Origin: Pseudevernia furfuracea | Lineage: Eukaryota; Ascomycota; Lecanoromycetes; Lecanorales; Parmeliaceae | Assembly (NCBI GenBank): GCA_022315425.1 | Contig: JAIUPT010000020.1 | Location: 1,736,001 to 1,800,000 of the forward strand | DNA: 64,000 nucleotides | Reading direction: 5' to 3' | In this document: piece by piece, positions 23,093 to 34,666 of the stretch | Layout: each line of letters starts with the position of its first letter | Numbering within the stretch: the stretch's first letter is position 1 | Made by a program: the position numbers and the translations under genes | The notes under the pieces: generated by a model | Databases searched by the model: none | Told to the model about the DNA's origin: nothing | Seen by the model: the letters and a program-made list of their open reading frames with translations, nothing else

Positions 23093-24880
23093 ATGAAGTG
23101 TACTAGATCCGCCCCACGGATTGTCAACGAAGTATGCAGAGTGTCCCGGACAAGCGCTTTCCAAGCATCACGTCCGTCACAACGGCGACAATTTAGTGGT
23201 CAAACCTCCCCAAGTGACACCATTTTTACCTACAAAATCCTGGTTCGCTGTGTCCTCGGCCTGGGCGCTGGCACAGCCCTGTACCATGGCTCCAAACATC
23301 TACACCTTACTGAAATCCACGCCGAAGCGCCCCCCGCTCCCATTGAGATCAAGTTTGAGAAGCCCAAGAAGACCAAAGGGATATCAAAAGAAGAAAACCG
23401 CGATCAAATCAGTTCACAGCATCTCCAAGTGAAGAAGAGTTGGGAAAACCCCGGCGTCTACGCGTGGGGATCAAATAGCGGGAGGGTAGCAGCCCCAGAC
23501 TCAGACGAGGCTTTGATAAAACAGCCGAGGAGGATACCGTTCTTTGATGGGGTACTACTACGAGACATAAAGCTGGATAGAGATTTTGGTGCTGCTATTA
23601 ATGAAAAGGGGGATTTGCTGCAATGGGGGACTGGGTTCTCGAGAGATGTCAAGCAGCCTACGCCTACATTGACGGGGAAAGGGTTGACTGCCGTGACGAT
23701 GTCCAGGGACAGGATCATAGCACTGGCGTCGAACGGGAATGTCTATTCTTTGCCTGTTTCGCAGGAGGATCAGGCTAAAGGTGCTAAACCTATGGAAAAT
23801 TCGTGGATGCCCTTTTGGACCTCGCGGGCGAAGGTCAGCTATCGTCTATTACAGCCACAAATTATGGGATGGGGCGAGAAAGTCTCGTCGATCAGTTCTG
23901 GTCTCGAACACGCCCTTCTGCTTACCTCCAGTGGCCGCCTTTTCAGTGCTGCTTCCAGCAGTGAAGACTTCCCATCAAGGGGTGAGATGGGTGTTCCAGG
24001 TTTATCCTGGACTACTCGACCGCCTGGCCCATATGATCAACCACACGAAATCACCACTCTTCGCGGTTTTGAGATTACAGCTATCGCAACAGGTGACTTC
24101 CACTCTCTAGCACTAGACAAGGAGGGTCGCGCCTTTGCCTTTGGTGATAATAGCTCTGGTCAACTCGGCTTTGATCCTAGCGGAGAGTCCCCATATATCG
24201 ATGCTCCATCGCTATTACCGATTTCCAGACTTTACTCAGGGACAAACCTCTCACCTCGCGTGACTTGCGTCTCCGCTGGTGGTTCGAATTCATTTTTCAC
24301 GGTGGATGCGACTCGGGTTGCTCAACCCGGCGAAGCTTCCACTGCCCAAATTGGCCTCGGCCGCATTACGGCTGATACCTGGGCTTCTGGGCAAGGCATT
24401 TTAGGTACTTTGGGCACTGGCCGCTGGACTCACATCCAAGGCACACCGGCAAAAATCAAGACGCTCAGCGGTCTCTTCGAATTTGATGAGAGCAACAACA
24501 CCGTTGTCCCCATTCGGCTAAAGCGCCTTTCCGTCGGCAGCACTCATGCCAGCGCAACCATGGACAACGTGACGCATGTGCGAGCTGGGACTTCTTCATC
24601 CACTGACTCTCGTAATGATACAAATTGGGGCGCTGATGTACTTTGGTGGGGTGGAAATGAGAACTATCAACTTGGAATGGGGAAGAGGAATAATATTGCT
24701 ACACCGGCATATATTGCGCCTCTGGACGCTGCTGCGGAGAAAGCGGTGGGAAAGCGGAGGGAGGAGCATCGCTTCCAAATCACCCCACGTCACAAGGTCG
24801 ATGTCAATGGCCTGAAAGTGAGTATGGAGCAGAGAGTCGAGTGTGGGAGGATGGTGAGCGCTGTGTATTCTGGTGTCTAG
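23093..24880 (+). CDS. fmp25: Mitochondrial RCC1-repeat protein (Fmp25 type)
   Basis: Single-exon gene, 595 residues. The N-terminus is Arg/Ser-rich and amphipathic (mitochondrial presequence, about residues 1-35). A hydrophobic segment 'KILVRCVLGLGAGTALYHG' around residues 48-66 is a likely inner-membrane anchor. From about residue 120 on, RCC1-type repeats are visible: 'GVYAWGSNSGRVA', 'GDLLQWGTGFS', 'HSLALDKEGRAFAFGDNSSG', 'DVLWWGGNENYQLGMG'. This order (presequence, one membrane span, RCC1 propeller) matches fungal Fmp25, a mitochondrial protein linked in yeast to respiratory complex III assembly; that role is from family knowledge. Same strand as wc-1, about 1.5 kb downstream. The ATG at 23093 gives the targeting sequence and is the natural start. 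Confidence 0.85.
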   Translation: MKCTRSAPRIVNEVCRVSRTSAFQASRPSQRRQFSGQTSPSDTIFTYKILVRCVLGLGAGTALYHGSKHLHLTEIHAEAPPAPIEIKFEKPKKTKGISKEENRDQISSQHLQVKKSWENPGVYAWGSNSGRVAAPDSDEALIKQPRRIPFFDGVLLRDIKLDRDFGAAINEKGDLLQWGTGFSRDVKQPTPTLTGKGLTAVTMSRDRIIALASNGNVYSLPVSQEDQAKGAKPMENSWMPFWTSRAKVSYRLLQPQIMGWGEKVSSISSGLEHALLLTSSGRLFSAASSSEDFPSRGEMGVPGLSWTTRPPGPYDQPHEITTLRGFEITAIATGDFHSLALDKEGRAFAFGDNSSGQLGFDPSGESPYIDAPSLLPISRLYSGTNLSPRVTCVSAGGSNSFFTVDATRVAQPGEASTAQIGLGRITADTWASGQGILGTLGTGRWTHIQGTPAKIKTLSGLFEFDESNNTVVPIRLKRLSVGSTHASATMDNVTHVRAGTSSSTDSRNDTNWGADVLWWGGNENYQLGMGKRNNIATPAYIAPLDAAAEKAVGKRREEHRFQITPRHKVDVNGLKVSMEQRVECGRMVSAVYSGV

Positions 24881-26372
24881 CCTCGTCCTTTAGGAACAAG
24901 ATTCTCATCAGAAAGTCGTCGCTCGTTTACTCTCGCTTTCAAAGGTATGCCGACTGCTGATAGAGGGGAGCTTGGCAACATCATGATTGTCCTGAGACTA
25001 ATGGGTCCAGCGGGTACCAGCCTGTGCCGATTGGGCGAGATTTTTGCAGGCAAAGCCGTCCTGATAAACCATACCGATTCTGTTTATCAGGCCGTCGTTG
25101 TTTCCCTTGCCGCTAGTATTACAAGTGAGGTCCAAGACGGAGATTCCATTTTTCGTACCCCTCAAAATAGCCCTTTTACGACCCTTGACGATCTTCCTGT
25201 AAGTTTTCCAGGATCGAGAACGTCCAAACAGCGACATGCCCCGAAGCTATAGCTTTTGCGCCGCGTGTCATGTCTTGTGTAAGTATTCCATCAAAGAGAT
25301 TGAAAGGTGATGTTTGCTCTCTTCTTTTGCAGTATGCTTAGGGCATGCACAACGTCTGCTTTGATAGATCAAATGAATACCATTGAACGTTCTGGACGCT
25401 TGGCAAAGTCAAACCCCTATAATTTTATGGGTACCGACCCGGATACATTTACTGTTCATGAATTAAGGGGCCGTAGAAAGGATGTTCCGAAAATGGGAAG
25501 AAGCCTGTAGGTTGGCGCAGATTCATGGATGTGGAGCCGAAGGCATCTGCCCACGCCGCTCATAAGTATAGGGCTTGCAAGCAGGGCGTTGAGAAGGGAA
25601 TCTGCGCGCTTGAGAAACAGAGAAACAGCAGCTTCAATGTATAGGATTTGTATGTAGAATTTGCACAAGCAGACGTGGCGAACATTTGCGCCAGGTAAGG
25701 TACAAAAAGCTAAGTAAGGCCAAGAGACTCGGCCGAGTAAATGCGCCAAGCTTTCGATTCAACTGGAGCTACTCGTACTAGCTTACTAAGCCTAGCCTAT
25801 CAAGAAACTGACAGGGCCGGTTGACGGTTCCCTAGATAGTTACTTGGAAGTGAGGGATCAACAGACACACACAACTAGAAGCAACAACCTCACTCGTTGG
25901 CATAATCTTCCTTCTTTACATCCAATCCCTCTGTCCCAATCTCTTCTCTAGCTCCATTAAAGCCCGCATATCAGAGCCTCTGTCTAAGTGATGCACGCAG
26001 CACCAATTGGCTGCTATTTCCGGTAGCATCTCCAGTCGCATATCAGAGCCAACAAGCATACTGCATCACCCAACGGCCTCGCATATAACCTGCGAACTAT
26101 TTCCTACCCGAGTCTGTCTCCCCGGGCTCGCGCTTATTACCCTTGCAAAAATCCTGTCAGCTTTCGGGCTTCTGTTTCTCCCTCCCCACCTTTGCGCAGG
26201 TGCGAAAGCAGTCACACCATTTCCCACGGCGTCGCGCCCGCTTTTCGGCCGGAGATACTCTTTGGCAGGGGCGTACTACGATGTCAAAAGCGTTTTCAAC
26301 ATCAGGCAGGATTAAGCTTGGGATCTCTGGACAGGGAGCAAGTCTACAGAACTTTCGTAGGGAGGCATCACA
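24881..26372. other. wc-1 upstream region; one intron-like segment
   Basis: No gene supported in about 1.5 kb. A segment with good splice signals (GTAAGT near 25278, TTTTGCAG near 25331) is flanked by short frames (24947-25252 and 25322-25510) that do not form a recognisable protein; it may belong to a long spliced 5' leader of wc-1 or to a non-coding transcript. The 500 bases before 26373 are CT-rich, as in many fungal 5'UTRs. Confidence 0.4.
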
Positions 26373-29300
26373 ATGGACCAAACCAATGTGGGCAATATGA
26401 ACATGAACAATTACTACGAAAGGCAGTACTCGCAGGAGGATCTGCAGAGGATGGTGGACCTGAACAATCACGATACGATGATGGGCATCATAGGTCCGAA
26501 TGGAGTGGATGCCTCGGGCATGATGGGTGGCCATACATTCGAGGACATCATCAATCAAAACCAGAAAGAGTTACAGCGGAGGAGCAGCTTTCACCATTCT
26601 CACTCCTACACTTCCAACAGACCAATACAGGAGTTGGATTCCAGAAGGTCATCGATGTTGGAATTTGGCCCTGGAAATAACAGCGATCTCGAAGGGTTCC
26701 AGTTCGATCCAACTCCTGTTTCAACGAGCTCTAAGATGCACCGTCCCACAAACATCGCCCAACGAAGACTCGACAGCCAAAGAGCAAGACGGCAGCTATC
26801 TAACGAAAATCTTGCACTCAATACAAGTTTCAATAGCATGGCACCAAGCTATACACCAATCTCATCATCCTCACCTTATGGCCATAATCTTGATTCTGCT
26901 GACTCGCTCGGCTATGACCTGTCCGGAACTTATATGTCTAACAACATGCTTATGGGGATGGATTTTTCCGGTACTGGTTTGGACAATGGCACAAATGGTG
27001 ACATAACCCCACGGAATGCCTATACAGGAAACAATTTCACAACCGACATGTCCACTCCGCCTATGCAGCAGAATATGTCTGCTTCGATACCCGAGCAAAT
27101 GCATGATCCTGGAGGCGGCAGTATGGGTGGTCTCGGTACACAAAATGGTATGGAAAAGATGCCAAATATGCCAGTTTCCGATCAGATGCAAAATCTGCAA
27201 GTCAATCTTAGCCAACCTCAAATCTCTATGTCGAGCACGAGCCCTCCGATGCAGATGTCAGGATCCCATGGTTTACCCGATCTCGACCCCCCTCAAAAGC
27301 CTCGGCCGACTGCTAATCTTGATATCACTACCAACAACGGGGTGCCTTATCAGGGTCAAGGAAGTGCTTCACAACAAGTAATACCCCAATATCGCAATGC
27401 TTATTCGTCCAGCGGCTTCGATATGCTTGGAGTCCTTATGAGAGTTGCGGCGAGGCCAAAGCCACAGATCAACATAGGAGCGGTCGATATGTCATGTGCC
27501 TTCGTCGTATGCGATGTGACTCAGCACGACATACCAATTGTATATTGCTCCGATGTCTTCGAACGTTTGACCGCCTATACAAGGCATGAGATATTGGGGA
27601 GAAACTGCCGTTTCCTCCAGTCACCGGACGGCAAAATTCAAACGGGCGTCAAGCGAAAGTATGTCGATGATCAATCCGTGTTCCGTATCAAGAACATGAT
27701 CAATCAAAGGCAAGAAACGCAGATCAGTCTGATCAATTACCGGAAAGGAGGACAACCGTTTATGAACTTGCTTACTATGATTCCCATAACGTGGGACAGC
27801 GACGAAATCAAGTATTACGTTGGGTTTCAGGTTGACCTTGTTGAACAGCCAACTTCCATAACAAATAAGAATCCTGGTAAGTTTGCCGTCTATCTATTCC
27901 TGACAGTGAAACTCACTAACACTCGTCGAGATGGGTCATACAGTATCAATTACCAGCGTGGCTTACTGCCACGATATGTCGTACCCGATCTTCCTAGCCA
28001 TCAAAATTCTGAACTCGGGCAGACTGTTGCTCGTGATGATGTCTCTACAGTCCTCAGTACTATCGGTTCTGGGGAATCGGAGTTATCAAAACGAATATGG
28101 GACAAGGTTCTGCTCGAGAACACTGACGATGTTGTACACGTTCTGTCCCTGAAGGGGCTCTTCCTCTATCTGTCTCCGTCAAGTCGCAAAGTCCTTGAAT
28201 ATGATCCTAGCGAGCTTGTGGGCACTGCACTGTCTTCTGTCTGTCACCCAAGTGACATCGTCCCGGTAACGCGGGAACTCAAAGATACTTCGACTGGAGC
28301 TGCTGTCAATGTGGTTTTTAGAGTTCGGCGAAAACACAGCGGCTATACATGGTTCGAAAGTCATGGATCACTTCATCTCGAGCAAGGAAAGGGCCGAAAG
28401 TGTATCATCATGGTAGGACGAGAACGCCCAGTCTATGCATTGGCAAGGGAAGACATAATGTCTGCTGGTGGCTTTGGCGAGAGTGAGCTGTGGACTAAGA
28501 TGTCTACGTCAGGCATGTTCCTGTTCGTCTCATCTAATGTTCGCAGTCTTCTTGACCGTCAGCCCGAAGACCTCGTTGGTACTAGTTGTCAAGCACTCAT
28601 GCGTCCGGACTCAAAACTTGAGTTCGGCAAGATGCTAGAGATCGCTCGCACAGGTGTTCGAGCGACTTTCAAGCATGATGTACAAAACAAGCGGGGCCAA
28701 ACACTGCAAGCTCGGACTACAATTTACCCTGGAGATGCATGCGAGGGCCAAAAGCCTACATTCTTGGTGGCACAAACGCGATTGTTGAAGTTGCCACGCA
28801 CTCTAAATAGACAATCATCCAACATATCCCCAAAGACGGAACAAAAGTCTTCGAGTCCCACATCGTCCGCAGGTGGCGCCTCCGCTGGCAATCAGACACC
28901 CAGGTCAGGTCCTGGAAATGTGAAGGCGGATGGAGTGACCACGCAGGCAGGTGGTATGGGTCTAGTCCTAGGTAACCAGCACGAAGCTCTCGCATCAGAC
29001 GACAACGTCTTCGATGAACTCAAGACTACAAGGAGTACTAGTTGGCAATTTGAACTCCGCCAGATGGAGAAGAGAAACAGGTTGCTTGCAGAAGAACTAC
29101 AGAGTCTGCTCTCCAGTAAGAAGAAGAGGAAAAGGCGAAATGGTGCGGGTAATATGCAGAAAGACTGCGCTAATTGCCATACCGGGGTCACGCCTGAGTG
29201 GAGACGAGGCCCGAGTGGCAATCGTGATCTATGTAATAGTTGTGGCCTCAGATGGGCTAAAGAGGTAGGTATTCGCTATCCAATATGGGTGGATCCATTC

Positions 29301-29479
29301 ACTAAATGCTGTAGAATGGCCGAGTCACACCACGAACATCGTCACAAAAAAGCGACAAGGATTCCGCCTCGCCTGCAGGCAATAACACACTGAATCCTTT
29401 TCACCGCAGTCGACCAGATTCCGGACAGCAGGTCAGTACCTCTGCCAGATCAGAGGTCACCCCAAGCCCTCAAGGCTGA
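26373..29479 (+). CDS. wc-1: White collar-1 blue-light receptor / GATA factor
   Basis: Flavin-binding photoreceptor and transcription factor that works with WC-2 in the nucleus to switch on light-induced and clock genes. Exons 26373-27876, 27931-29264 and 29315-29479 give about 1000 residues. The N-terminus is Met/Asn/Gln/Ser-rich. The LOV domain (about 365-495) contains 'LGRNCRFLQSPDG' with the photoactive cysteine near residue 412. Then come two PAS domains (from 'TDDVVHVLSLKGLFLYLSPS' and from 'LWTKMSTSGMFLFVSSNV'), the basic stretch 'SSKKKRKRRNG', and one GATA-type zinc finger C-x2-C-x18-C-x2-C starting near residue 914. The last exon encodes a Ser/Pro-rich tail starting 'NGRVTPRTSSQ', as known in the family. 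Intron 1 (54 bp) has no stop and a length divisible by three; intron 2 (50 bp) also reads through. Confidence 0.95.
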
Positions 29480-30743
29480 TTCGCACAATGCGAAGATGTA
29501 CGTCTACACGCTACTTCACGACGGCCATGAAAAGCGTCTTGTGCATGGCGCTCGGTAGGGGTGGTGTTTACTCGTTTCCCTGGGGGTTGGGCGTGGGCTT
29601 TGCAGGGTATGGCAATTTTACGCTCTACGGAGTATGTTCATAGGTAGCTGCCTCTGGGTAGCACGGCGTTACAACAAGACATGCTATTGAATACTGGAAC
29701 ATGTGCTCCTTGACACTGGTCTCACGAACCTTGTAGCCGTTGTTGTTTTTGCTGCCCAAGCCCCTTTCTTTTTCCATCCAAGACAACGGTGGCCGACCCA
29801 GATAAGCCATGGAAATGTAGTCTCGTTTCACGACGGTCCCAACCAAGATGCCTGCCTGGAGGTGACAGAGCGGACATCTGTTTCGCATGACACTACTGCA
29901 GGCAAGCGAGGCAAGCACTTTCCCGGGGAATCGGGTTTACTCCTGAATCAGGTTAATCGTTGCCTGTTATGGGCATACCACCACACGCCACTTCACCACT
30001 ACTGGACTCTAGTCTCTAGCCCTTTCCCACGGGCCTGACTTTGAAGCTGCTGCTGGGGTTAGATAGGAACATAGACATAATCGTGCTGAATGTTTTGGGG
30101 CCGGGACCCGGTCGACAACGATATGTACGAAGAAACTTAAGAGGGGATCTTGACTTTCGATATTACCAACGCATAGCCCGTAGTACGGTAGTAAGTTACG
30201 GTAGATATGGCCCGAGCTTTTTGGGAATCTGTTTGGAAACCTCGAATTGAGTTTTCCAGTGATGAAATTATTAGGTTTGGCTCTGGCTTTTATGATTGAC
30301 GGGAGCACATGGTTGTGCAGGGTTCTTTCTGAGCGGACGATCAATCGACCTCACTCACAAGGAAGGGGGTGGAGTTGGTTTTTATTTCTCTTCAATCCGC
30401 CGTAATCGCTTCGATCTTCTGGAAGCTTGGGGAAAGATTTTGTTCCTTCTTCTTCTTCTTCTTCTTCTTCTTCTTCTCAATTCAACAATTACTTCAACCC
30501 ACGGCTTTGGGCCTCTGTGCAATTGCCATCTGTCTTGCAAAACTGATTGTCATTATTGCCATTATTGCCACAACCACGACATCGTCTTTCCAATCGGTAC
30601 AATAAACTCGTACCTCGCTTCAATTGAACCCCCCCAGGGCACCCCTTACGCCCATTACCTCCCCTAAAGCAGACGACCAGCAACTCACGCTGCAGGAGCT
30701 GCGGGAGCAACTGTCCGCGTAGAGGGCGTGAGAGTAGTTCGGA
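29480..30743. other. Intergenic with (TTC)n microsatellite
   Basis: No gene supported. A TTC trinucleotide run of about eleven units lies at 30443-30478 and makes artificial Leu/Phe-rich frames. The 3' part of the interval is the promoter and leader of the Ras-type gene. Confidence 0.6.
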
Positions 30744-31762
30744 ATGACTGACAAAAATCGGATATCTATAACCATTTGTGGAGATGGTGGTTGCGGTAAT
30801 ATCGGGAGCAATGCGAACTCAGCAATAATGGCGGTGACTGAAAACCCTGCCCTTCAGGTAAATCCTCTATAACGCTACGGCTGGTACGAAGTCAATGGAC
30901 CCACGAGTAAGCTGTTGACCCTTTCTCCTCTACCATGCATTAAAATTTGACCGCGTCTTCTCTACAGATATGACCCCACGATAGGTATCCGCACCTCCCT
31001 AACCCCACATTTCCCATCTCTGACCTCACTTCCCAGAGGACTCCTATTCCACCACTCGCACCATAGACGGCCAATCCTACTTCCTCTCCCTCACCGACAC
31101 GGCGGGCCAAGAAGAATACCGCGGCCTCTGGGCCGCCTCGAATCTCAAATCCGACGCCTTTCTCCTCGTCTACGACATCACGGCTGCCTCCTCCCTCGAG
31201 ACCCTCGACTACTTCATGCAAATGATAGATATGGAATGCAACCTCCGGCAGGATACAGGCGGTGTGCAGCCGGTCAAGCTCGTGGCGGGGAACAAGTGTG
31301 ATTTGAAGGATGGCAGGGTGATTAGCAGTAGGCAGGGGTTGGAGTATGCGAGAAGTAGGGGCTGTGGCTTTATGGAGACGAGTGCGAGGGAGATGGTTAA
31401 TATTGAAGAAACCTTTGCTCGTAGGTTTTCCCTTCTTGTCAGATAGCGGATGAAGAGCGCATTGGCGTTGCCCCCTACCTGTCAATGATTTGTTCGGGCT
31501 TCTTTGATTGCATACGCTCAATCTTGCTACGTTTCTAGTAATCGTCCGCCGCGTGGTCGCCGCTCGCCACCATGCAGCAGGCACCACTGCCGCACCGCCA
31601 CAGAGAAACCAAGGTCTCTTCGGCCACGCACAATCCGCATCACGCACGCAGCCATTGCCGCAGTACGGCGAGAAAGAAGCCGACACCACCGATTTCCCGG
31701 AAAGGCCTGGAGCCAAGAAGACGAAGCGGGGTGGATTCTGGGCGAGATTTAACTGCTGGTGA
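30744..31762 (+). CDS. Ras-family small GTPase
   Basis: Five exons: 30744-30795, 30858-30906, 30968-30984 (17 nt), 31037-31420 and 31539-31762, about 241 residues. All Ras signatures appear only after splicing: G1 'GDGGCGKSS' (made across intron 1), effector loop 'EYDPTIEDSYS' (made from three exons), G3 'DTAGQEEYRG', G4 'NKCDL' and G5 'ETSA'. The YDPTIEDSY effector loop and G3 point to the Ras/Rap branch rather than Rab or Rho. The C-terminus has Ala/Pro/Gln-rich linker then 'KKTKRGGFWARFNCW', a polybasic segment with a cysteine second from the end, so membrane anchoring through this cysteine is likely though it is not a classical CaaX box. Internal introns are 62, 61, 52 and 118 bp with good signals. 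I cannot name the orthologue. Confidence 0.85.
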
Positions 31763-32512
31763 TTATCGTTGCATCGGGTTTGGAAAAATGGGAATGGCAT
31801 GCGACACAGGGATGGGAAAATGTCTGTCTGGATAATGACTGCATTTGGGATGGAGTATTCGGGTTGCGATTGAAGCCTTTTGCATTTTGGTTTGCCGTTG
31901 ACTTTGACCTAGATGATAGATACCGTGCATGTTATGTGGGCAACCGCAATAGAGATGCTACGATGAGCAAATCTCAATGTAATATCTATTCCTTGACGCC
32001 ATTGAGCCACGAAGTTGATGCAGGAAGTTTAGTTCGCAACAGGTTGCATCGGAAGACAACGTTCATCCGAACCAGAGTAATTGCTCTTTCGCTTGGGAGC
32101 ATTCGTCATTCGTCATTCGTCATTCGTCATTCGTCATTCGTCATCCTTTTCTTTTGACCAGTGACCACTGAGCAGACTTGGTAACGGAGGCTCGGAGCAT
32201 TGTACTCTTGCATTACGAAGAGCCTCTTAGGTACGCTAAAGAGACCGGCCCGCCAGTGAAACAGCGGCGCCTTAGCGGCTCGGCGGTTACGCGAGGCATT
32301 ATGACGCGGGGCAATAATGGCATACTTAAATTAACTCTTCTTATCATGCCCTTGCTGTTATGTCACAATGCTCTGTATCCACACTCACAATTCCTTTTCC
32401 ATGTACTGCCGCAAACCGAGGAATGCATGCCACAAGCAAGTTCGAGTACATACAAGTTTCCTCCTGACCGCCTAGATTCAAACACACCAGTCCCACAAGC
32501 TGCGTCTCCAAC
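31763..32512. other. Intergenic with CATTCGT heptamer array
   Basis: A seven-base unit CATTCGT is repeated six times without error at 32100-32141. No other structure or gene is evident; the frame at 32178-32735 is a shadow that runs into the next gene in another frame. The interval includes the promoter of the CBS-domain gene. Confidence 0.65.
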
Positions 32513-34279
32513 ATGTCGGACGACGCAACAGCCAGGCGCCCGAGCTCCAGCTCAAGCCTCGACCCACAGCGCCCCACGCCACCTCGAACTCACTCGGCCA
32601 ATATGCGTCTCGCCCAGCAGACGAATCCAGGTCACAGCCACCGCCCGAGTTTCACAGAGCAACTACGCGGCATGCCACCCTCGCCTCGAGGTGCCCGCCA
32701 ACTTTCCATGTCCGAAGCCCAGATGCGGGATCTGATGAACAACCCCCCGACTGTCGGGAGTGCGGATCCGAAGTTTGCAGGGAGAGATTGGCAGCATATT
32801 GCTGTGGGGGAGCTGGTGCAGCCAGAGGATTTGAGGTGGGTGGAGGTCGACACCGGGGTTGAGGATGCGACGAATGTGGGCCATTATCTTCTCGAGGGCG
32901 TGAGAGATGACGCTGACTGCAAATGAAGCTCCTGACTGAGTCTGGCGCACCCGTGCTACTGGTCCGAGCAAGCAAGAACGAGAATTCGGCCGTTGCGACT
33001 TTTGACTACCGAGACCTGACGCAATACCTCCTCTTCGCTACCGGCCAGCTGCAACCCGATGACGAACATCTGGTCGTGTTTGAGAAACTGGCCAAGAAGG
33101 CTCAGCAAGGGCTCAAGATACCGCTGCGGGATGCGAAGAGCTTGGGCAACAAGGAACCGTTCATAACGTTGCCCCATACTGCGGATCTGACTGCTGCTGT
33201 TGAGACATTCGGAGGTGGTGTGCACCGAATTGTTATATTGAAGGAAGGGACGAACCATGCTGTTGGGATTCTAAGTCAGCTGAGACTGGTGAAATTTCTT
33301 TGGGAAAACGGGAGGGCTTTCCCGATCATCGATCAGCTGTATCCTCGAGAAGTCAAGGATCTTGGTATCGGGTCTCAAGGATTGATATCTGTCAGGTATG
33401 TTGTTCCCATTGACGCACCTAGCACTGCGGCTGATACCATGATCTTTAGCGGTGACAAGCCTTTGAAGGAGGCGTTGATACTCATGAACAGTGAAGGAGT
33501 CACGTCCTTGGCCGTCGTCGATAACAACTACAACGTTGTGGGCAATATATCCAATGTGGATGTCAAGGTCAGTAAAATGTATTTGAAGTATATTCCGAAG
33601 CTCTATAATGACAGCGTATCAGCTCCTCACCAAATCAAGCTCAGCACCCCTTCTCGAAAACACCTGTATACACTTCATCTCCGTCATCCTTTCCACCCGC
33701 GGCATGAATGACGGCCAAGATTCTTACCCCGTTTTCCACATAAACCCCCAGTCCACCCTCGCTCATACAGTCGCCAAGCTCGTTGCTACAACAGCCCACA
33801 GGTACTACCATCCTTTCTTTTCCATCTATTCAAGTTCTACAGACTGAACGCTTCCTAGAATGTGGGTAGTCGAAACCCCTACCCCATCTTCTACCCCCTC
33901 CTCTTCCGCCCCCACCACCCCCGGCCCCGGCCCCAACCCCCACGGCACCCCCATCTCCATCGCCCACCCACCCGTCACCCACCCCCCACACCTCTCGACT
34001 TCCTTCCCGCAAGCCAACCCTCCCTTCCAACCTCTCAGCGCCACACCATCGGTTTCCGCTTCCGCAATGCCGGGACAGCACATGTCAGGAAGGTTGAGCG
34101 GGGTGATTAGCTTGACAGACATCTTGAACCTGTTTGCGAGAGCTAGTGGACTGCATCCGACGGACCCGGAGGAGGCGAGGAGGAAGAGGAGGGGCAGTTC
34201 TAGCAGTTCAAGGAGCGGGGTGCGCGGGAGTCTGGACAGCGCGAGGAGTAGCGTTGTTGATTTGAGGGAGAAGCGGTAA
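32513..34279 (+). CDS. sds23: CBS-domain protein of the Sds23/Moc1 family
   Basis: Five exons (32513-32875, 32929-33395, 33450-33567, 33623-33801, 33859-34279; introns 53-57 bp) give about 515 residues, the usual length for fungal Sds23. The N-terminal 90 residues are Ser/Pro/Arg-rich. Then paired CBS modules are visible, for example 'ESGAPVLLVR', 'AVGILSQLRLVKFLWENG', 'MNSEGVTSLAVVDNNYNVVG' and 'GRLSGVISLTDILNLFARAS'. The last CBS is preceded by a long Pro/Ser/Thr insertion after 'MWVVETPTPSS'. The tail is Arg/Ser-rich. Family members in yeasts inhibit PP2A-like phosphatases and tune cell-cycle progression to nutrients; that role is inferred from family knowledge. All introns restore the frame, so the gene looks intact. 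Confidence 0.85.
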
Positions 34280-34666
34280 TGGGGCGTCGGGTGAGCAGAG
34301 AGAGATTGAGACGAATGCTTCGCTGGCGGGCAGAGCTAGGAGGGAGAGAGAAAAGAAAAAGAAAAAGAGAGCTTCGCTTTTTGAACTGGAAAAGCTGGAT
34401 ATGGTGACATGAAAAAGGAGTCGGGAAAGACGAGCTTTGAATGCTTCTAGCAGGCTAGGCTAGGCTAGGCTAGCTAAGGTAGCTTACAGGTCCTAGTCCA
34501 CGTCGCTTGGGTGTGCTTGGGGCATACTCCATTTGCTCTTTGTTAGATTTCCGACGATGGCTTTTAAGCCTTGCCATACCAAAATCAGCGATGACCAGTT
34601 TCCTTTCCCAGTATCCACTCCTTCTCTGTCGGGAGCTGCTACCTACGCACGCGGCAGCCAATGCCT
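34280..34666. other. Convergent 3' intergenic region with GCTAG repeat
   Basis: The CBS gene and the DNA ligase gene end toward each other here. A pentamer array of GGCTA (about five units, 34446-34473) and an A/G-rich stretch at 34335-34375 are the only features seen. Confidence 0.6.

Noticed and set aside
30940..31800. 286-codon minus-strand open frame
   Set aside because: It is the antisense shadow of the spliced Ras-type GTPase, whose conserved motifs on the plus strand explain the open frame.
32178..32735. 185-codon frame overlapping the CBS gene start
   Set aside because: Other-frame shadow at its 3' half and featureless at its 5' half; the Sds23-type frame explains the region.
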